NCBI GenBank assembly: GCA_938036435.1
Contig: CALHPU010000020.1
Coordinates: 1 to 64,000, forward strand
Length of the DNA: 64,000 nucleotides
Direction of reading: 5' to 3'
Source: an uncultured Pirellulaceae bacterium
Lineage (GTDB): Bacteria > Planctomycetota > Planctomycetia > Pirellulales > Pirellulaceae
The notes below the pieces were generated by a model. That model did not search any database, was not told the DNA's origin, and saw only the letters and a program-made list of their open reading frames with translations. This document shows positions 1 through 8,254 of this stretch, piece after piece. Position 1 is the first letter of the stretch; each line of letters opens with the position of its first letter. A program made the position numbers and the translations under genes.

Positions 1-681
1 CGTTGTCGTCGCGCTGAGCTTCGCTTCCAACGTCTGGCCCGGCAACCATTGCATGGCGATATATGCCAGTCGCTCCTGTTGATCGATTTGGTAAATCGTG
101 ACGACATTCGGGTGTTCGATCGAGGCTGCCAACCTTGCCTCGGCAATAAACCGTTCTCGTGCGACCGAGCCTAGCGACGGGCGCAGAACCTTCAAAGCGA
201 CGGTGCGATCGAGTTTCTGATCGATGGCTTGAAACACTACGCCCGTGCTGCCGGCCCCAAGGAGTCGAATCAATTGGTAGTTGCCGATCGAGCCAAGCGT
301 CTCGTTGCTGGGGTCAGACTCAACGCATCGCAAAACTTCGGCAGCTCGGTCAGCTAAGATCTCCGTATCAGCGTGCGCGGGCTTTAGCTGACGCAGATGG
401 CTGCTGGTTTCGCTCAACAGCCGGTTGACCAGCCCACGGACATGCTGGCTTTCGTTTGAGTTGACAACAAAAGAATCGGATCCGGCGGCATGCAAAAACG
501 CGTCGCCAACCTGTTGAGTCAACGTATCGTCGGCGGTGAGCCCGCGCAGCGTTTCATGACATTTGTCGCAGTCGGCAATGTGAGTTTCACATTCATCCAA
601 CCTTGGAGCTTCCAACTGCCCCAGCAGATAGTCAGTCAGCGTTACTTCGTCAGGGCATTCTGTGGCTTCGATTTGGCTCAT
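1..681 (-). CDS. Serine/threonine protein kinase, N-terminal part (cut by window edge)
   Basis: Reading the minus strand from the ATG at 681 gives 227 open codons that run off the window start, so the C-terminal part is missing. Residues 28-45 carry a His-x3-Cys-x2-Cys motif (H34, C38, C41) like the zinc-binding anti-sigma domain. A kinase N-lobe follows: a glycine loop GAGSTG at 142-147, the ATP lysine in VALKVL (K164) and a C-helix glutamate (E181). The catalytic HRD and DFG motifs would lie outside the window. The ECF sigma gene lies 160 bases upstream on the same strand. In planctomycetes such pairs are common, and I infer that the zinc-finger segment and kinase regulate that sigma factor. 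The kinase call is firm; the signal and substrate are unknown. Confidence 0.9.
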   Translation of the reverse strand, partial: MSQIEATECPDEVTLTDYLLGQLEAPRLDECETHIADCDKCHETLRGLTADDTLTQQVGDAFLHAAGSDSFVVNSNESQHVRGLVNRLLSETSSHLRQLKPAHADTEILADRAAEVLRCVESDPSNETLGSIGNYQLIRLLGAGSTGVVFQAIDQKLDRTVALKVLRPSLGSVARERFIAEARLAASIEHPNVVTIYQIDQQERLAYIAMQWLPGQTLEAKLSATTT

Positions 682-841
682 CGTTTTACCTTATCACATT
701 CTTCTGGACCGCGCTCGGAAAGCCAATCGTTGGCCTCCGAAAAGACTATGCGCGAGGGCCAAGGATTTTGTGGCGAAAGCCAAAAAGTTTTTTCTGAATG
801 GGAATATCATGGAAAACGCTTAGTTTTGTCGCCGCGGCGGC

Positions 842-1414
842 CTACATCAATCCTTCTAAATCACCACGTAAACGCTTCAACAATCGGGACCGAGCGGAAT
901 AGATCGTCCAAGGACTGACGCCGGTTTCTTCGGCCGCCTCGTCGACCGTTTTGCCTTGGGACAACACCAGCCGCAGCGCTTGCCAAGTCGACGGAGCAAA
1001 ATCGTCTTTGTTTTGCTCTATCGATTGCGAGACTAAGAGCCGCGCATAGTTGATGTCCCAAGTCGATTCGGCAACCTCGATTGGAGCTAACTGCTCCAGA
1101 ATCGAGTCAGTTGTAAATTTCATGCCGCTGGACTTGAGCCGCTTGATCTCGCGGTAGCGGTTGAGTGTGATCGTGCGTAACCAGCCGCGAAAGCTCTTGG
1201 AGGAGTCATAGGAAAAGTTGGGCAGCTTCTGAAATACGCGTGTGATCACATCCTGAACGATGTCTGAAGCGTCGGCAGTGTTCAACCCTGTCTTCCGCGC
1301 CCAATAGAACATCAATGGAGTGTACAGTCTCACGAACTCTTCCCAAGCCGATTGATCAAGTCGCCCATCGACTTGCTGCAAGCGAAACAACAGACTTTCA
1401 GAGGTGGTGTTCAT
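842..1414 (-). CDS. ECF-type RNA polymerase sigma factor (190 aa)
   Basis: This is a compact sigma-70 family protein of two domains. Sigma region 2 lies at about residues 20-95 (DASDIVQDVITRVFQKL followed by FRGWLRTITLNRYREIKR, the -10 recognition and core-binding helices). Sigma region 4 lies at about 140-185 (a helix-turn-helix with VDEAAEETGVSPWTIYSARS). There is no region 1 or 3, as expected for an ECF factor, and the length is normal. The ATG at 1414 opens directly with an MNTTSES leader. It precedes the kinase gene on the same strand, and the pair is probably one transcription unit. The regulon cannot be read from the sequence. The upstream side is occupied by decayed GxxExxY repeats, so its promoter must lie in or next to that repeat DNA. 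Confidence 0.93.
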   Translation of the reverse strand: MNTTSESLLFRLQQVDGRLDQSAWEEFVRLYTPLMFYWARKTGLNTADASDIVQDVITRVFQKLPNFSYDSSKSFRGWLRTITLNRYREIKRLKSSGMKFTTDSILEQLAPIEVAESTWDINYARLLVSQSIEQNKDDFAPSTWQALRLVLSQGKTVDEAAEETGVSPWTIYSARSRLLKRLRGDLEGLM

Positions 1415-1421
1415 GATCTTC

Positions 1422-1622
1422 TCAAAGATGTTTTTTTAGCCGCTGAATACGCAGAATACCGCAGAAGGCGTGAGCGTCTGATTTGCTCAGATTGAAATTG
1501 CTTCGCTGCGACAAACCATAACCCGTTTTCATGTAGAACTCAAAGCAATTATTCTGGACCGAGGAGCTTTCACATTCATAAAAACCTTCTGCGTCATTCC
1601 GCGTGTTCAGCGGCTCAATCAT
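1422..1622 (-). pseudogene. Decayed GxxExxY-family fragment, copy 1
   Basis: A 66-codon reading frame starts MIEPLNTRNDAEGFYECES. It aligns with the first 35 or so residues of the intact GxxExxY protein at 1846-2253, which starts MEPQKTQKNAEFLYERES; both continue with a CFE-Y-K/M segment. After the residues equivalent to GPGFLE the similarity stops and the frame runs into repeat DNA. It is therefore an N-terminal remnant and not a working protein. It is the first of two tandem partial copies with a period of about 205 bases. Confidence 0.7.
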
Positions 1623-1847
1623 AGTATCTCGCGGGAGTGATTGAGCCGCTGAAAACGCTGAAAATCGTAGAAGCTAAATTCGGCAGATTTTCTCAGATTG
1701 AAATTGCTTCACTTCGAGAAACCTTAGCCCATCTCATGTAAAGCTCAAAACAAGCATCTTGAATCAACGCGCTTTCACATCAATAAAAAAATTCTGCGTC
1801 ATTCCGCGTGTTCTGCGGCTCCATCATGGAATCTCACATGTGTGATT
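1438..1847. repeat. Two tandem units of about 205 bp with inverted GAGCCGCTGAA-type ends
   Basis: Units 1438-1642 and 1643-1847 are tandem copies. Each begins with AGCCGCTGAAnACGC and carries near its other end the inverted form, read on the minus strand as GAGCCGCnGAACACGCGGAA. In unit 1 these ends form imperfect inverted repeats of about 31 bases. At the junction, TTCAGCGGCTCAATCA (1606-1621) and TGATTGAGCCGCTGAA (1638-1653) form a perfect 16-base inverted repeat. The second unit ends at the stop codon of the intact GxxExxY gene. A related motif, GCCGCTGAAGTCGCGGAA, lies at about 2280-2297 upstream of that gene. Confidence 0.7.
1643..1827 (-). pseudogene. Decayed GxxExxY-family fragment, copy 2
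   Basis: The minus-strand sequence beginning at the ATG at 1827 reads MMEPQNTRNDAEFFY and then a TGA stop. Past the stop it continues in the same frame with ESALIQDACFELYMRW, clearly matching the GxxExxY N-terminus (ESYLIRGACFEVYKEM in the intact gene). Similarity is lost at the point corresponding to GFLEA. With an early stop and a missing C-terminal two thirds it is a pseudogene. It is closer to the intact gene than copy 1 at several positions. Confidence 0.65.
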
Positions 1848-2253
1848 AGATTGACCTAGCCAACCTTTGGATTTGGATTTTGGGATAGTGACCAAAATTG
1901 ACTAACAGTCCCAACTTCAGTCCGGTGGCTTTGAGATAATTAAGGACTTGAGCCTTGTGTTCAGGTGCGAGTTGTCGCGTCCCTTTTATTTCGATGATGA
2001 TTTTTTCAAAGCAGATGAAATCAGGCGTATAGGTTTGCGACAGCCGTTCCCCCTTATAATTTAGGGAGAGTTTCTTCTGAGGTATAAACGGGATATTCTG
2101 CCGCGAAAATTCCTTCGCTAAGCATTCCTGATAAACGGCTTCAAGAAACCCAGGGCCCATTTCCTTGTAAACTTCAAAGCAAGCCCCGCGAATCAGGTAG
2201 CTCTCACGTTCATACAGAAATTCTGCGTTCTTCTGCGTTTTCTGCGGCTCCAT
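1846..2253 (-). CDS. GxxExxY family protein (135 aa)
   Basis: The protein matches the GxxExxY family (TIGR04256 type): the signature is GPGFLEAVYQECLAKEF near residues 36-52. A basic strand and YTPDFICFEKIIIEIKG near 75-92 resemble a PD-(D/E)xK nuclease-like core (D..E-x-K), and it closes with LKLGLLVNFG. The function of the family is not established; a nuclease-like fold is an inference. The frame could be extended upstream to 2418, but the ATG at 2253 gives the MEPQKTQKNAE start that also begins both decayed copies. Two truncated relatives lie immediately downstream, so this locus has duplicated and decayed. It is probably not cotranscribed with lysS, which faces away. Confidence 0.88.
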   Translation of the reverse strand: MEPQKTQKNAEFLYERESYLIRGACFEVYKEMGPGFLEAVYQECLAKEFSRQNIPFIPQKKLSLNYKGERLSQTYTPDFICFEKIIIEIKGTRQLAPEHKAQVLNYLKATGLKLGLLVNFGHYPKIQIQRLARSI

Positions 2254-2597
2254 TAAACTGCCTCCCGTTGGTTGTTCTGCCGCTGAAGTCGCGGAAAAAC
2301 GCTGAATCTGGAAAACATTATAAATGCTCAGGTTCGCGTGGCACCTTTTACAACCAAAGTCTATCAAGGTACTCACGTGACGAACCTCTCCCGAGTATAA
2401 CGTTTCCGAGAACTCCAATGCATTTGAATTTTAGGTGATTCCACGTTGTCGTTACTTGCCCACTTGTGCCGTTTCCAAATGAGGCAGAATCCATAGAATA
2501 GGCGATTCCTCTCAGCGGTTGGGGATCCTGAACCTTCCGCCAACAGAGTTAGTCCCAGCAATAATACGATTCCGAAACATCGGCCAAGCCAATTTCA
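2254..2597. other. Intergenic region between divergent GxxExxY and lysS genes
   Basis: This holds an inverted copy of the GCCGCTGAA repeat motif at about 2279-2311, facing the related sequence at the GxxExxY start, and must contain the lysS promoter. I could not identify convincing -35/-10 boxes or a gene. Confidence 0.5.
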
Positions 2598-4175
2598 ATG
2601 ACTGAAGAAAAAACTAACGAACAAACTGGCGAAAGTCCCGAAGAAGCTCGCCGGCGAAAGCTGGAGCAGATCAGCGCACTCGGACACGATCCGTGGGGGC
2701 ATCGATTCGATGACCGGGCATTGATTGGTGATATCCGGGCCCGCGACGGCGAGGTCAAATATGTTTTGGAGGACGGCACCGAAGTTGATCTCCCCTCTGA
2801 GGCAGAACTAGAAACGGTTTCGCTCAAAGAGTGGGCCGCTGAAAAAGGTAAGGGCAAACTGAATGGCCCACAGGTCCGCGCCGCCGGACGAATCGTCCTG
2901 CACCGTGACAAAGGTAAACTTCAGTTCATCGACATCGAAGACTGGACCGGCAAGATTCAGCTGTTCGTCGGGCAGAAGCAGGTCGGCGAAGAGAACTGGG
3001 AACTGATCCAGTGCCTCGACCTTGGCGATCTGATCGGCGTGGACGGAATGCTGCGACGAACGCAAACCGGCGAACTGTCGATCTTCGCCGACAAGATTCA
3101 TTTCCTCACAAAGACGCTCGACCCGCCGCCGGCCAAGCACGTGGGGCTGACCGATCCCGAGGTTCGCCAGCGCAAGCGCTACATCGATCTGGCTTGGAAC
3201 GAAGGCGTACGTGACCGTTTTCTTGATCGTAGCCGCATCGTGAAATCTGTGCGCGACACGCTCCAAGGGCAGGGCTTCGTCGAAATCGAAGGGCCAACTC
3301 TACATTCGATCGCCGGCGGTGCTGCGGCCCGTCCGTTTAATACTCACCACAACGCGCTCGATATGGAACTCTATATGCGGATCGCGCTTGAGCTGCATTT
3401 GAAGCGCTTAATGGTCGGAGGGATGGAACGCGTGTTTGAAGTGGGACGCGTTTACCGAAATGAGGGAATCAGCCCCAAGCACAATCCTGAATTTTCAATG
3501 CTGGAGGTCTACCAAGCTTACGGCGACTACGAATTGATGATGGACTTGACCGAAGCCGTAATCTCAGACGCGATCAAGTCGATCGGTGCTAGCGAAACTC
3601 TGCCTTGGGGCGATAAAGAGATCAATTTCGCGACACCGTTTGAGCGTAAAACCTACGACGAGTTGTTCCAGATTCATACTGGCGTTGACCCTCATGACGC
3701 TGCTGCGGTAAAAGCTTATGCAAGCGAACTGGGTTTTGATGTCGAGGGACGGCATCCGGACGTCATTAAGAGTGACGTTTTTGAAGAGAAAGTCGAAGAC
3801 GCATTGGTCGGCCCTATCTTTGTTACGGACTATCCTGCCAGCATTTGCCCACTGACCAAACGCAAATCGGATAACCCCGACGTCGCGGAACGGTTCGAAC
3901 TGTTTGTCCACGGCATGGAAGTCGCCAACGCCTATACTGAACTCAACGATCCCGACTTGCAACAAAAGCTGTTTGAAACGCAGCTCGAAGGCATGTCGGA
4001 AGAGGATTCAATGGCAAAAATGGACAACGATTTCGTGACGGCGTTGAGAAACGGAATGCCCCCTGCGGGCGGATTAGGAATCGGCATCGACCGCTTGGTG
4101 ATGTTGCTGACTAATTCGCAATCGATTCGCGAGATCATTTTGTTTCCATTGCTGCGAGCCGAATCGAGCAGTTGA
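2598..4175 (+). CDS. lysS: Lysyl-tRNA synthetase, class II (525 aa)
   Basis: LysRS charges tRNA-Lys with lysine in the cytoplasm. The N-terminal OB-fold anticodon-binding domain is visible at about residues 88-175 (AGRIVLHRDKGKLQFIDIED). The class II catalytic core follows: motif 1 with GGAAARPFNTHHNALD near 241-256, motif 2 with VFEVGRVYRNEGISPKHNPE near 278-297, and motif 3 with GGLGIGIDRLVMLL near 488-501. All are in the usual order and the length is typical for bacterial LysRS. The ATG at 2598 gives an acidic extension typical of the family. The Lol-type permease follows 79 bases downstream on the same strand and might be cotranscribed. Nothing unusual was seen. Confidence 0.97.
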   Translation: MTEEKTNEQTGESPEEARRRKLEQISALGHDPWGHRFDDRALIGDIRARDGEVKYVLEDGTEVDLPSEAELETVSLKEWAAEKGKGKLNGPQVRAAGRIVLHRDKGKLQFIDIEDWTGKIQLFVGQKQVGEENWELIQCLDLGDLIGVDGMLRRTQTGELSIFADKIHFLTKTLDPPPAKHVGLTDPEVRQRKRYIDLAWNEGVRDRFLDRSRIVKSVRDTLQGQGFVEIEGPTLHSIAGGAAARPFNTHHNALDMELYMRIALELHLKRLMVGGMERVFEVGRVYRNEGISPKHNPEFSMLEVYQAYGDYELMMDLTEAVISDAIKSIGASETLPWGDKEINFATPFERKTYDELFQIHTGVDPHDAAAVKAYASELGFDVEGRHPDVIKSDVFEEKVEDALVGPIFVTDYPASICPLTKRKSDNPDVAERFELFVHGMEVANAYTELNDPDLQQKLFETQLEGMSEEDSMAKMDNDFVTALRNGMPPAGGLGIGIDRLVMLLTNSQSIREIILFPLLRAESSS

Positions 4176-4254
4176 TAACTCTGGAGAGGCTTGCAACCTT
4201 TCCTGACGAGTGCATGGGACGCACAAACTAAAATAAAACAGCCAAGGATTGGCG

Positions 4255-6132
4255 ATGTATAAACTCTTGTTGTCGTGGCGGTACCTGCGCACGCGTTTTA
4301 TCGCGCTGGCGTCGATCATTAGCGTTACGCTAGGTGTGGCGACGCTGATTGTCGTCAACAGCGTCATGTCGGGATTCGTCTTCGAGATGAAGTCTCGCCT
4401 GCACGGGATCCTATCGGATGTTGAAGTTGCCGCGCCGCTGCTTGGGCAAATTCACAACCCTGAGTATCACACGGACGTGATTCGCAAAGTTTTAGGCAAC
4501 GACATCGAAAGTATGACTTGCGTGGTGCGCAATCCGGCGCTGTTGACTTTTGAGGTCAACGGCCGTCAGTGGACGCAACAGGTCATGTTGCTGGGGATCG
4601 ACGACGAGTCGTTTGGGAAAGTCACCGATTTCCATCCCTACCTGCAAAATACTCACAAGCGGGAACAGTTTTCGTTTAACCTTGAAGAGCACGGATACCC
4701 GCAATGGGTGGCCAACGGTTGCAAAGACTGGATAGGCGAATCGGCATGGGACTACCGTCGTCGCAAGTTTCAAAAAATCAGACAAGCAGAAACTCGCAGG
4801 CTGGAACAAGAACGCCTTTACGATCTCGCCGCTGCTGAGTACCTCGAGCAACAAGCGGCTAAGTCTCGTGCTTGGGACGCCAATCAAGCCGATGATTCAT
4901 CGGCAACCGCTTCGACTGCACACTACGATTCGGTCGATAGTTCTGAACAACCCATTGCTGCTAGCCCGGCGACGTTTATTGGTCCTCAAGCGCCTGATCG
5001 CTCTTCAGCGAAAAAAAGCATGAGCGAATCTGGTTTTCAATATGTGCCTCTCCCAGAGAAGGCACCTGATTTCGCGGCGCTCCATGCCCAACGCGCCGAA
5101 ACAGCCTCCGAAACGAAACCTTCGGGTCTAACACTGGCTCCCACCCATTTTTCTCAAGCCGGGGGCAAATTGCGAGAGTTGCGAAAGTTCTCTCCAGTGG
5201 ATGCTCATGCCAGATTCCGTGACGAACCAAATGTAGAAGAATTTTTTAATCCGGAAGAGGATCAATACACGGGTATCATCCTTGGTCTTGCGATCGCTAA
5301 ACGTAAAACAATCATCGACGGCGAGTTGACGGACTTTTATATGGTACGCCCGGGCGATGATGTACAGATCATGTTTCCCACTGTTGGCGGAACAGCAAAA
5401 CCGATCAGCGAGAACTGCACGCTGGTCGATTTTTACTCATCGAACATGCACGAATACGATTCCTCATTCGCATTCGTGCCGCTGAAAGAGTTGCAAAAAA
5501 TCCGCGGGATGGTGGATCCGCTGACCGGCGACGCTTCGGTTTCTACGATTCAAATCAAATTGAAAGAAGGGGCCAATCTGGATGAGGCCCGTGACAAACT
5601 GATCGCTCAGTTTCCGCCGGAGTCCTACCCCTATGACATTCACACTTGGCAAGACACCCAGCGTCCGCTGCTATCGGCGGTCAATATGGAGTTAACCATT
5701 CTTAACCTGCTGCTGTTCATGATTATTGCCGTCGCCGGATTTGGAATTCTTGCCACGTTCTTCATGATCGTGGTTGAAAAAACCAAAGACATCGGCGTGC
5801 TCAAGGCGCTTGGTGCCCCCAGCAGTGGAGTGATGTCGATCTTTCTGGGATACGGCATGGCACTCGGTTTAGTCGGTACCGGAGCCGGTGTAATTTTGGG
5901 CCTCTTGTTTGTGCGGTACATCAATCAAATCGCCGCTGTTGTCCAAATGATTACCGGGCAGGAAGTCTTCGATCCTGCGATTTACTATTTTTCAGAAATC
6001 CCAACGATCGTCAGCCCATTAATGGTGGTGCTTGTTGGACTTGGAGCAATCTTGATTGCCGTGTTGGCCAGCGTGTTGCCAGCTCTCCGAGCCGCCCGAT
6101 TGCATCCTGTGGAGGCACTTCGCTATGAGTAG
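4255..6132 (+). CDS. Lol/FtsX-type ABC transporter permease with large periplasmic insertion (625 aa)
   Basis: The N-terminus (YLRTRFIALASIISVTLGVA, one membrane helix) and the three C-terminal helices with MIIAVAGFGILATFFMIVVE and DIGVLKALGA match the LolC/E-MacB permease family (FtsX fold). With the LolD-like ATPase it should form a lipoprotein-releasing or related envelope transporter; only one permease gene is present, so it may work as a homodimer. Residues about 160-330 are an unusual insertion in the extracytoplasmic domain: charged and helical first (RRRKFQKIRQAETRRLEQER), then low complexity rich in Ala, Ser and Pro. The frame opens with TTG at 4249, but AAGGA at 4244-4248 is well spaced for the ATG at 4255, which I chose. 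The last bases overlap the ATPase start. Confidence 0.88.
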   Translation: MYKLLLSWRYLRTRFIALASIISVTLGVATLIVVNSVMSGFVFEMKSRLHGILSDVEVAAPLLGQIHNPEYHTDVIRKVLGNDIESMTCVVRNPALLTFEVNGRQWTQQVMLLGIDDESFGKVTDFHPYLQNTHKREQFSFNLEEHGYPQWVANGCKDWIGESAWDYRRRKFQKIRQAETRRLEQERLYDLAAAEYLEQQAAKSRAWDANQADDSSATASTAHYDSVDSSEQPIAASPATFIGPQAPDRSSAKKSMSESGFQYVPLPEKAPDFAALHAQRAETASETKPSGLTLAPTHFSQAGGKLRELRKFSPVDAHARFRDEPNVEEFFNPEEDQYTGIILGLAIAKRKTIIDGELTDFYMVRPGDDVQIMFPTVGGTAKPISENCTLVDFYSSNMHEYDSSFAFVPLKELQKIRGMVDPLTGDASVSTIQIKLKEGANLDEARDKLIAQFPPESYPYDIHTWQDTQRPLLSAVNMELTILNLLLFMIIAVAGFGILATFFMIVVEKTKDIGVLKALGAPSSGVMSIFLGYGMALGLVGTGAGVILGLLFVRYINQIAAVVQMITGQEVFDPAIYYFSEIPTIVSPLMVVLVGLGAILIAVLASVLPALRAARLHPVEALRYE

Positions 6133-6895
6133 ATCAACAGCAGCACAACCGGCCAAGCTACCATCATCGCCACGGAAAAGCGGAACGACACCGCTGAAAC
6201 TGGCCACTCAGACACTGATGTCGGCCACCAGCATTCACAAAAGCTACCGCAAGGGAACTCTAGAAGTCCCTGTTCTCAAAGGCGTCGATCTAGAAATTGC
6301 AGAAGGTAGTTTTACTGCGATCGTCGGTCAAAGCGGATCAGGCAAAAGCACGCTGCTGCATCTGTTGGCCACTTTAGATGCACCAGATCAGGGCGCGGTT
6401 TATTTTCAGGACCGACAAATTGACAATCTACCGTCTCGCCAACGTGAAGCAATTCGCAATCAAGAATTTGGACTCATCTTTCAGTTTTATCATCTGCTTC
6501 CAGAGCTTACGACGTTGGAGAACGTGCTGGTGCCCAAAATGGTACAGGATGGTTTCTTCAGTTATTTGAGAAACAAACGGGCTTATAAAAAGCGCGCCGC
6601 AGACTTATTAGAGATGGTGGGCTTGGGGCATCGGATGACGCATCGTCCTAGTGAATTGTCTGGCGGTGAGATGCAGCGTACGGCCATCGCACGAGCGTTA
6701 ATCTCCGAACCGTCAATCATTCTTGCCGATGAACCGACAGGTAACTTGGACGAACAAAACGGCGATGAGGTGCTTGAAACGCTTAACAGTCTTCGCAATC
6801 AAGAGAATCTAACCGTCGTGATGGTAACTCACGATGCGAATCTAGCGCAAACCGCCGACAAGACGATTAGATTGGTCAACGGAAAAGTGGTTTAA
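6125..6895 (+). CDS. ABC transporter ATP-binding protein, LolD-like (256 aa)
   Basis: This is the ATPase partner of the preceding permease. Walker A is GQSGSGKS, the Q-loop region is FGLIFQFYHLLPELTTLENV, the signature is LSGGEMQR and Walker B is SIILADEPTGNLDE; the FQFYHLLPELT segment is typical of LolD/MacB ATPases. The ATG at 6125 overlaps the permease stop by eight bases, which suggests translational coupling. It gives a basic Ser/Pro-rich extension of about 31 residues before the usual family start, which would be the internal ATG at 6218. The gene ends before a hairpin that separates it from convergent tsaB. Whether the cargo is lipoproteins or another hydrophobic molecule is inferred from the family only. 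Confidence 0.92.
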   Translation: MSRSTAAQPAKLPSSPRKSGTTPLKLATQTLMSATSIHKSYRKGTLEVPVLKGVDLEIAEGSFTAIVGQSGSGKSTLLHLLATLDAPDQGAVYFQDRQIDNLPSRQREAIRNQEFGLIFQFYHLLPELTTLENVLVPKMVQDGFFSYLRNKRAYKKRAADLLEMVGLGHRMTHRPSELSGGEMQRTAIARALISEPSIILADEPTGNLDEQNGDEVLETLNSLRNQENLTVVMVTHDANLAQTADKTIRLVNGKVV

Positions 6896-6915
6896 CTCAA
6901 GTTCCACACTTAGCC

Positions 6916-6968
6916 GATCTCGCAAGAGATTGGAGGCGTTGCAATCAAACCTCTCAAAATCTTGCGAC
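6916..6968. terminator. Imperfect hairpin between convergent lolD-like gene and tsaB
   Basis: GATCTCGCAAGAGATTGGAGG (6916-6936 with one base beyond 20 omitted from pairing) faces CCTCTCAAAATCTTGCGA at 6950-6967, giving an imperfect stem around a loop of about 13 bases. No strong T-tract follows, so termination is an inference from its place between two converging genes. A near-identical left arm recurs at 58457-58477. Confidence 0.4.
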
Positions 6969-6976
6969 GAACGTTC

Positions 6977-7756
6977 TCAACTGCCTTTTGCGACCCGCAC
7001 TTCTTCGGCAGCACTTGGCCGAAAGTAAACCGGTTTGAGATCCCACGCGCTGGCTAACTCCCCATTGTGAAATTTCTGCTCGCCGATGGCAGCCACGGTT
7101 TCAACATCGCATTCTCTGAACGCCTCTTGCTCAACCTCAAGAGTTGGCATCTTTACGACGGCATCTTTGATCAGACCCGCTGCCATCTTAAGCCCCGGTC
7201 CCGTCACGAAGTCTTCACCGCTAAGTTCACTTGCCCACTGATTGGGATCATAAATTTGGGCTGCTGTAACGGGGACGCAATCTAAGCTGCCCTCGACCGC
7301 TGACGATTGGGCCGAAACTTCAAAAGTGGCGGCAAACAGTTGGCCGCGCTGGGCATTGATAACCGCTTTGATGGTGCGACCTGCACCAATCTGGTTTCTG
7401 ATCATCGCTCGCACCGCGCAAGCCCGAAGCGTGTCAACAGAAACGAGCGCACAGCCAAACGAAAAGGCAAGTGTCTTGGCCGTGACGACTCCTACTCTTA
7501 ATCCGGTGAAGCTACCGGGGCCGTCTGTCACCGAGATCAAACCAATTTGACGGGGCTCGACGTCAGCATCCCGGACCACTGATCGAATCATCGGCATCAA
7601 CAGACTGGAACTGCTTGGCCCTTGGTTCCCGTTTATGTCCGACGTGTTGTCCAAGAACCATCGGGCATCCTGCTTTGCGACGATTTCCCCCGCGGCGGAT
7701 ACCGCCACCGAATGATTCCGACCGGACGTTTCAATAGCTAGATTTAAGGGCTTCAT
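6977..7756 (-). CDS. tsaB: tRNA threonylcarbamoyladenosine biosynthesis protein TsaB (259 aa)
   Basis: TsaB is the inactive TsaD paralogue that scaffolds the TsaB-TsaD-TsaE complex making t6A37 in ANN-decoding tRNAs. The protein starts MKPLNLAIETSGRNHSVAVS (ASKHA ATPase fold, first phosphate loop) and carries the diagnostic ISVTDGPGSFTGLRVGVVTAKTLAF segment at about residues 78-103. The long C-terminal half is variable, as is usual. Length is slightly above the common 220-240. It stands alone, convergent with the Lol genes and divergent from the phosphoesterases; tsaD and tsaE are not in the window. Confidence 0.93.
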   Translation of the reverse strand: MKPLNLAIETSGRNHSVAVSAAGEIVAKQDARWFLDNTSDINGNQGPSSSSLLMPMIRSVVRDADVEPRQIGLISVTDGPGSFTGLRVGVVTAKTLAFSFGCALVSVDTLRACAVRAMIRNQIGAGRTIKAVINAQRGQLFAATFEVSAQSSAVEGSLDCVPVTAAQIYDPNQWASELSGEDFVTGPGLKMAAGLIKDAVVKMPTLEVEQEAFRECDVETVAAIGEQKFHNGELASAWDLKPVYFRPSAAEEVRVAKGS

Positions 7757-8254
7757 CGTTTTGCGGCAAATTCACTTGAAAAATTGATTCGCGGTTATGT
7801 TCGCGGTTGAGCAAAGGCTCCTTTCTCTTAAATTAGAGAACAGAGAAAGTATCAGTAGACCTAGTCGCAGTCCAACCATTTTTTGTTCAGAGACTCAACT
7901 GTAGTGGAATTTTCATAGGCCAATCGGTCAACGGATGGGGTCGTAACGCCTTTTGAATTTGAACAGATTAGTTTTTCGACAAAACACCGATAATTTGTCA
8001 ATTTCTCATCAGCCCCCCGCGCGAAATGGGGGTTTTAACGGTATCCTTTTGTGCGTTCGCACCGGATTTCCCATGTCGGATTTTTGCTAATGACGAACTA
8101 GCTCAGACACTTATTATTGACTTCGTTATATCGAGCTGAAGCACAACTATTCCCTACCATGCGTCCGCACTCAACGGCTAACTTGCCGCTCGTCACGGGT
8201 AACAAGCTACGGATTCTGACATGGATAATTTGCGTAATTAAGAAAGTTCTCAAA
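7757..8254. other. Long intergenic region upstream of the phosphoesterase pair
   Basis: About 500 bases between divergent genes, AT-rich around 7860-8000. No gene was recognised; overlapping reading frames are short and unlike known proteins. Apart from a hairpin at 8013-8036 nothing could be assigned. It must hold the tsaB and phosphoesterase promoters. Confidence 0.5.
8013..8036 (+). terminator. Terminator-like hairpin in a leader region
   Basis: CCCCC (8014-8018), a nine-base loop, GGGGG (8028-8032) and then TTTT form a short intrinsic-terminator-like structure on the plus strand about 220 bases before the first phosphoesterase. No plus-strand gene ends just upstream, so it could be an attenuator in the leader or end an unseen RNA. 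The stem is short and the T-run weak. Confidence 0.35.

Noticed and set aside
490-918. 142-codon open frame on the plus strand
   Set aside because: It lies antisense to the kinase and sigma coding regions and has no recognisable protein pattern.
7757-8254. Possible regulatory RNA or riboswitch before the phosphoesterases
   Set aside because: Only a short GC hairpin with a brief T-run is visible; no known riboswitch pattern was recognised.
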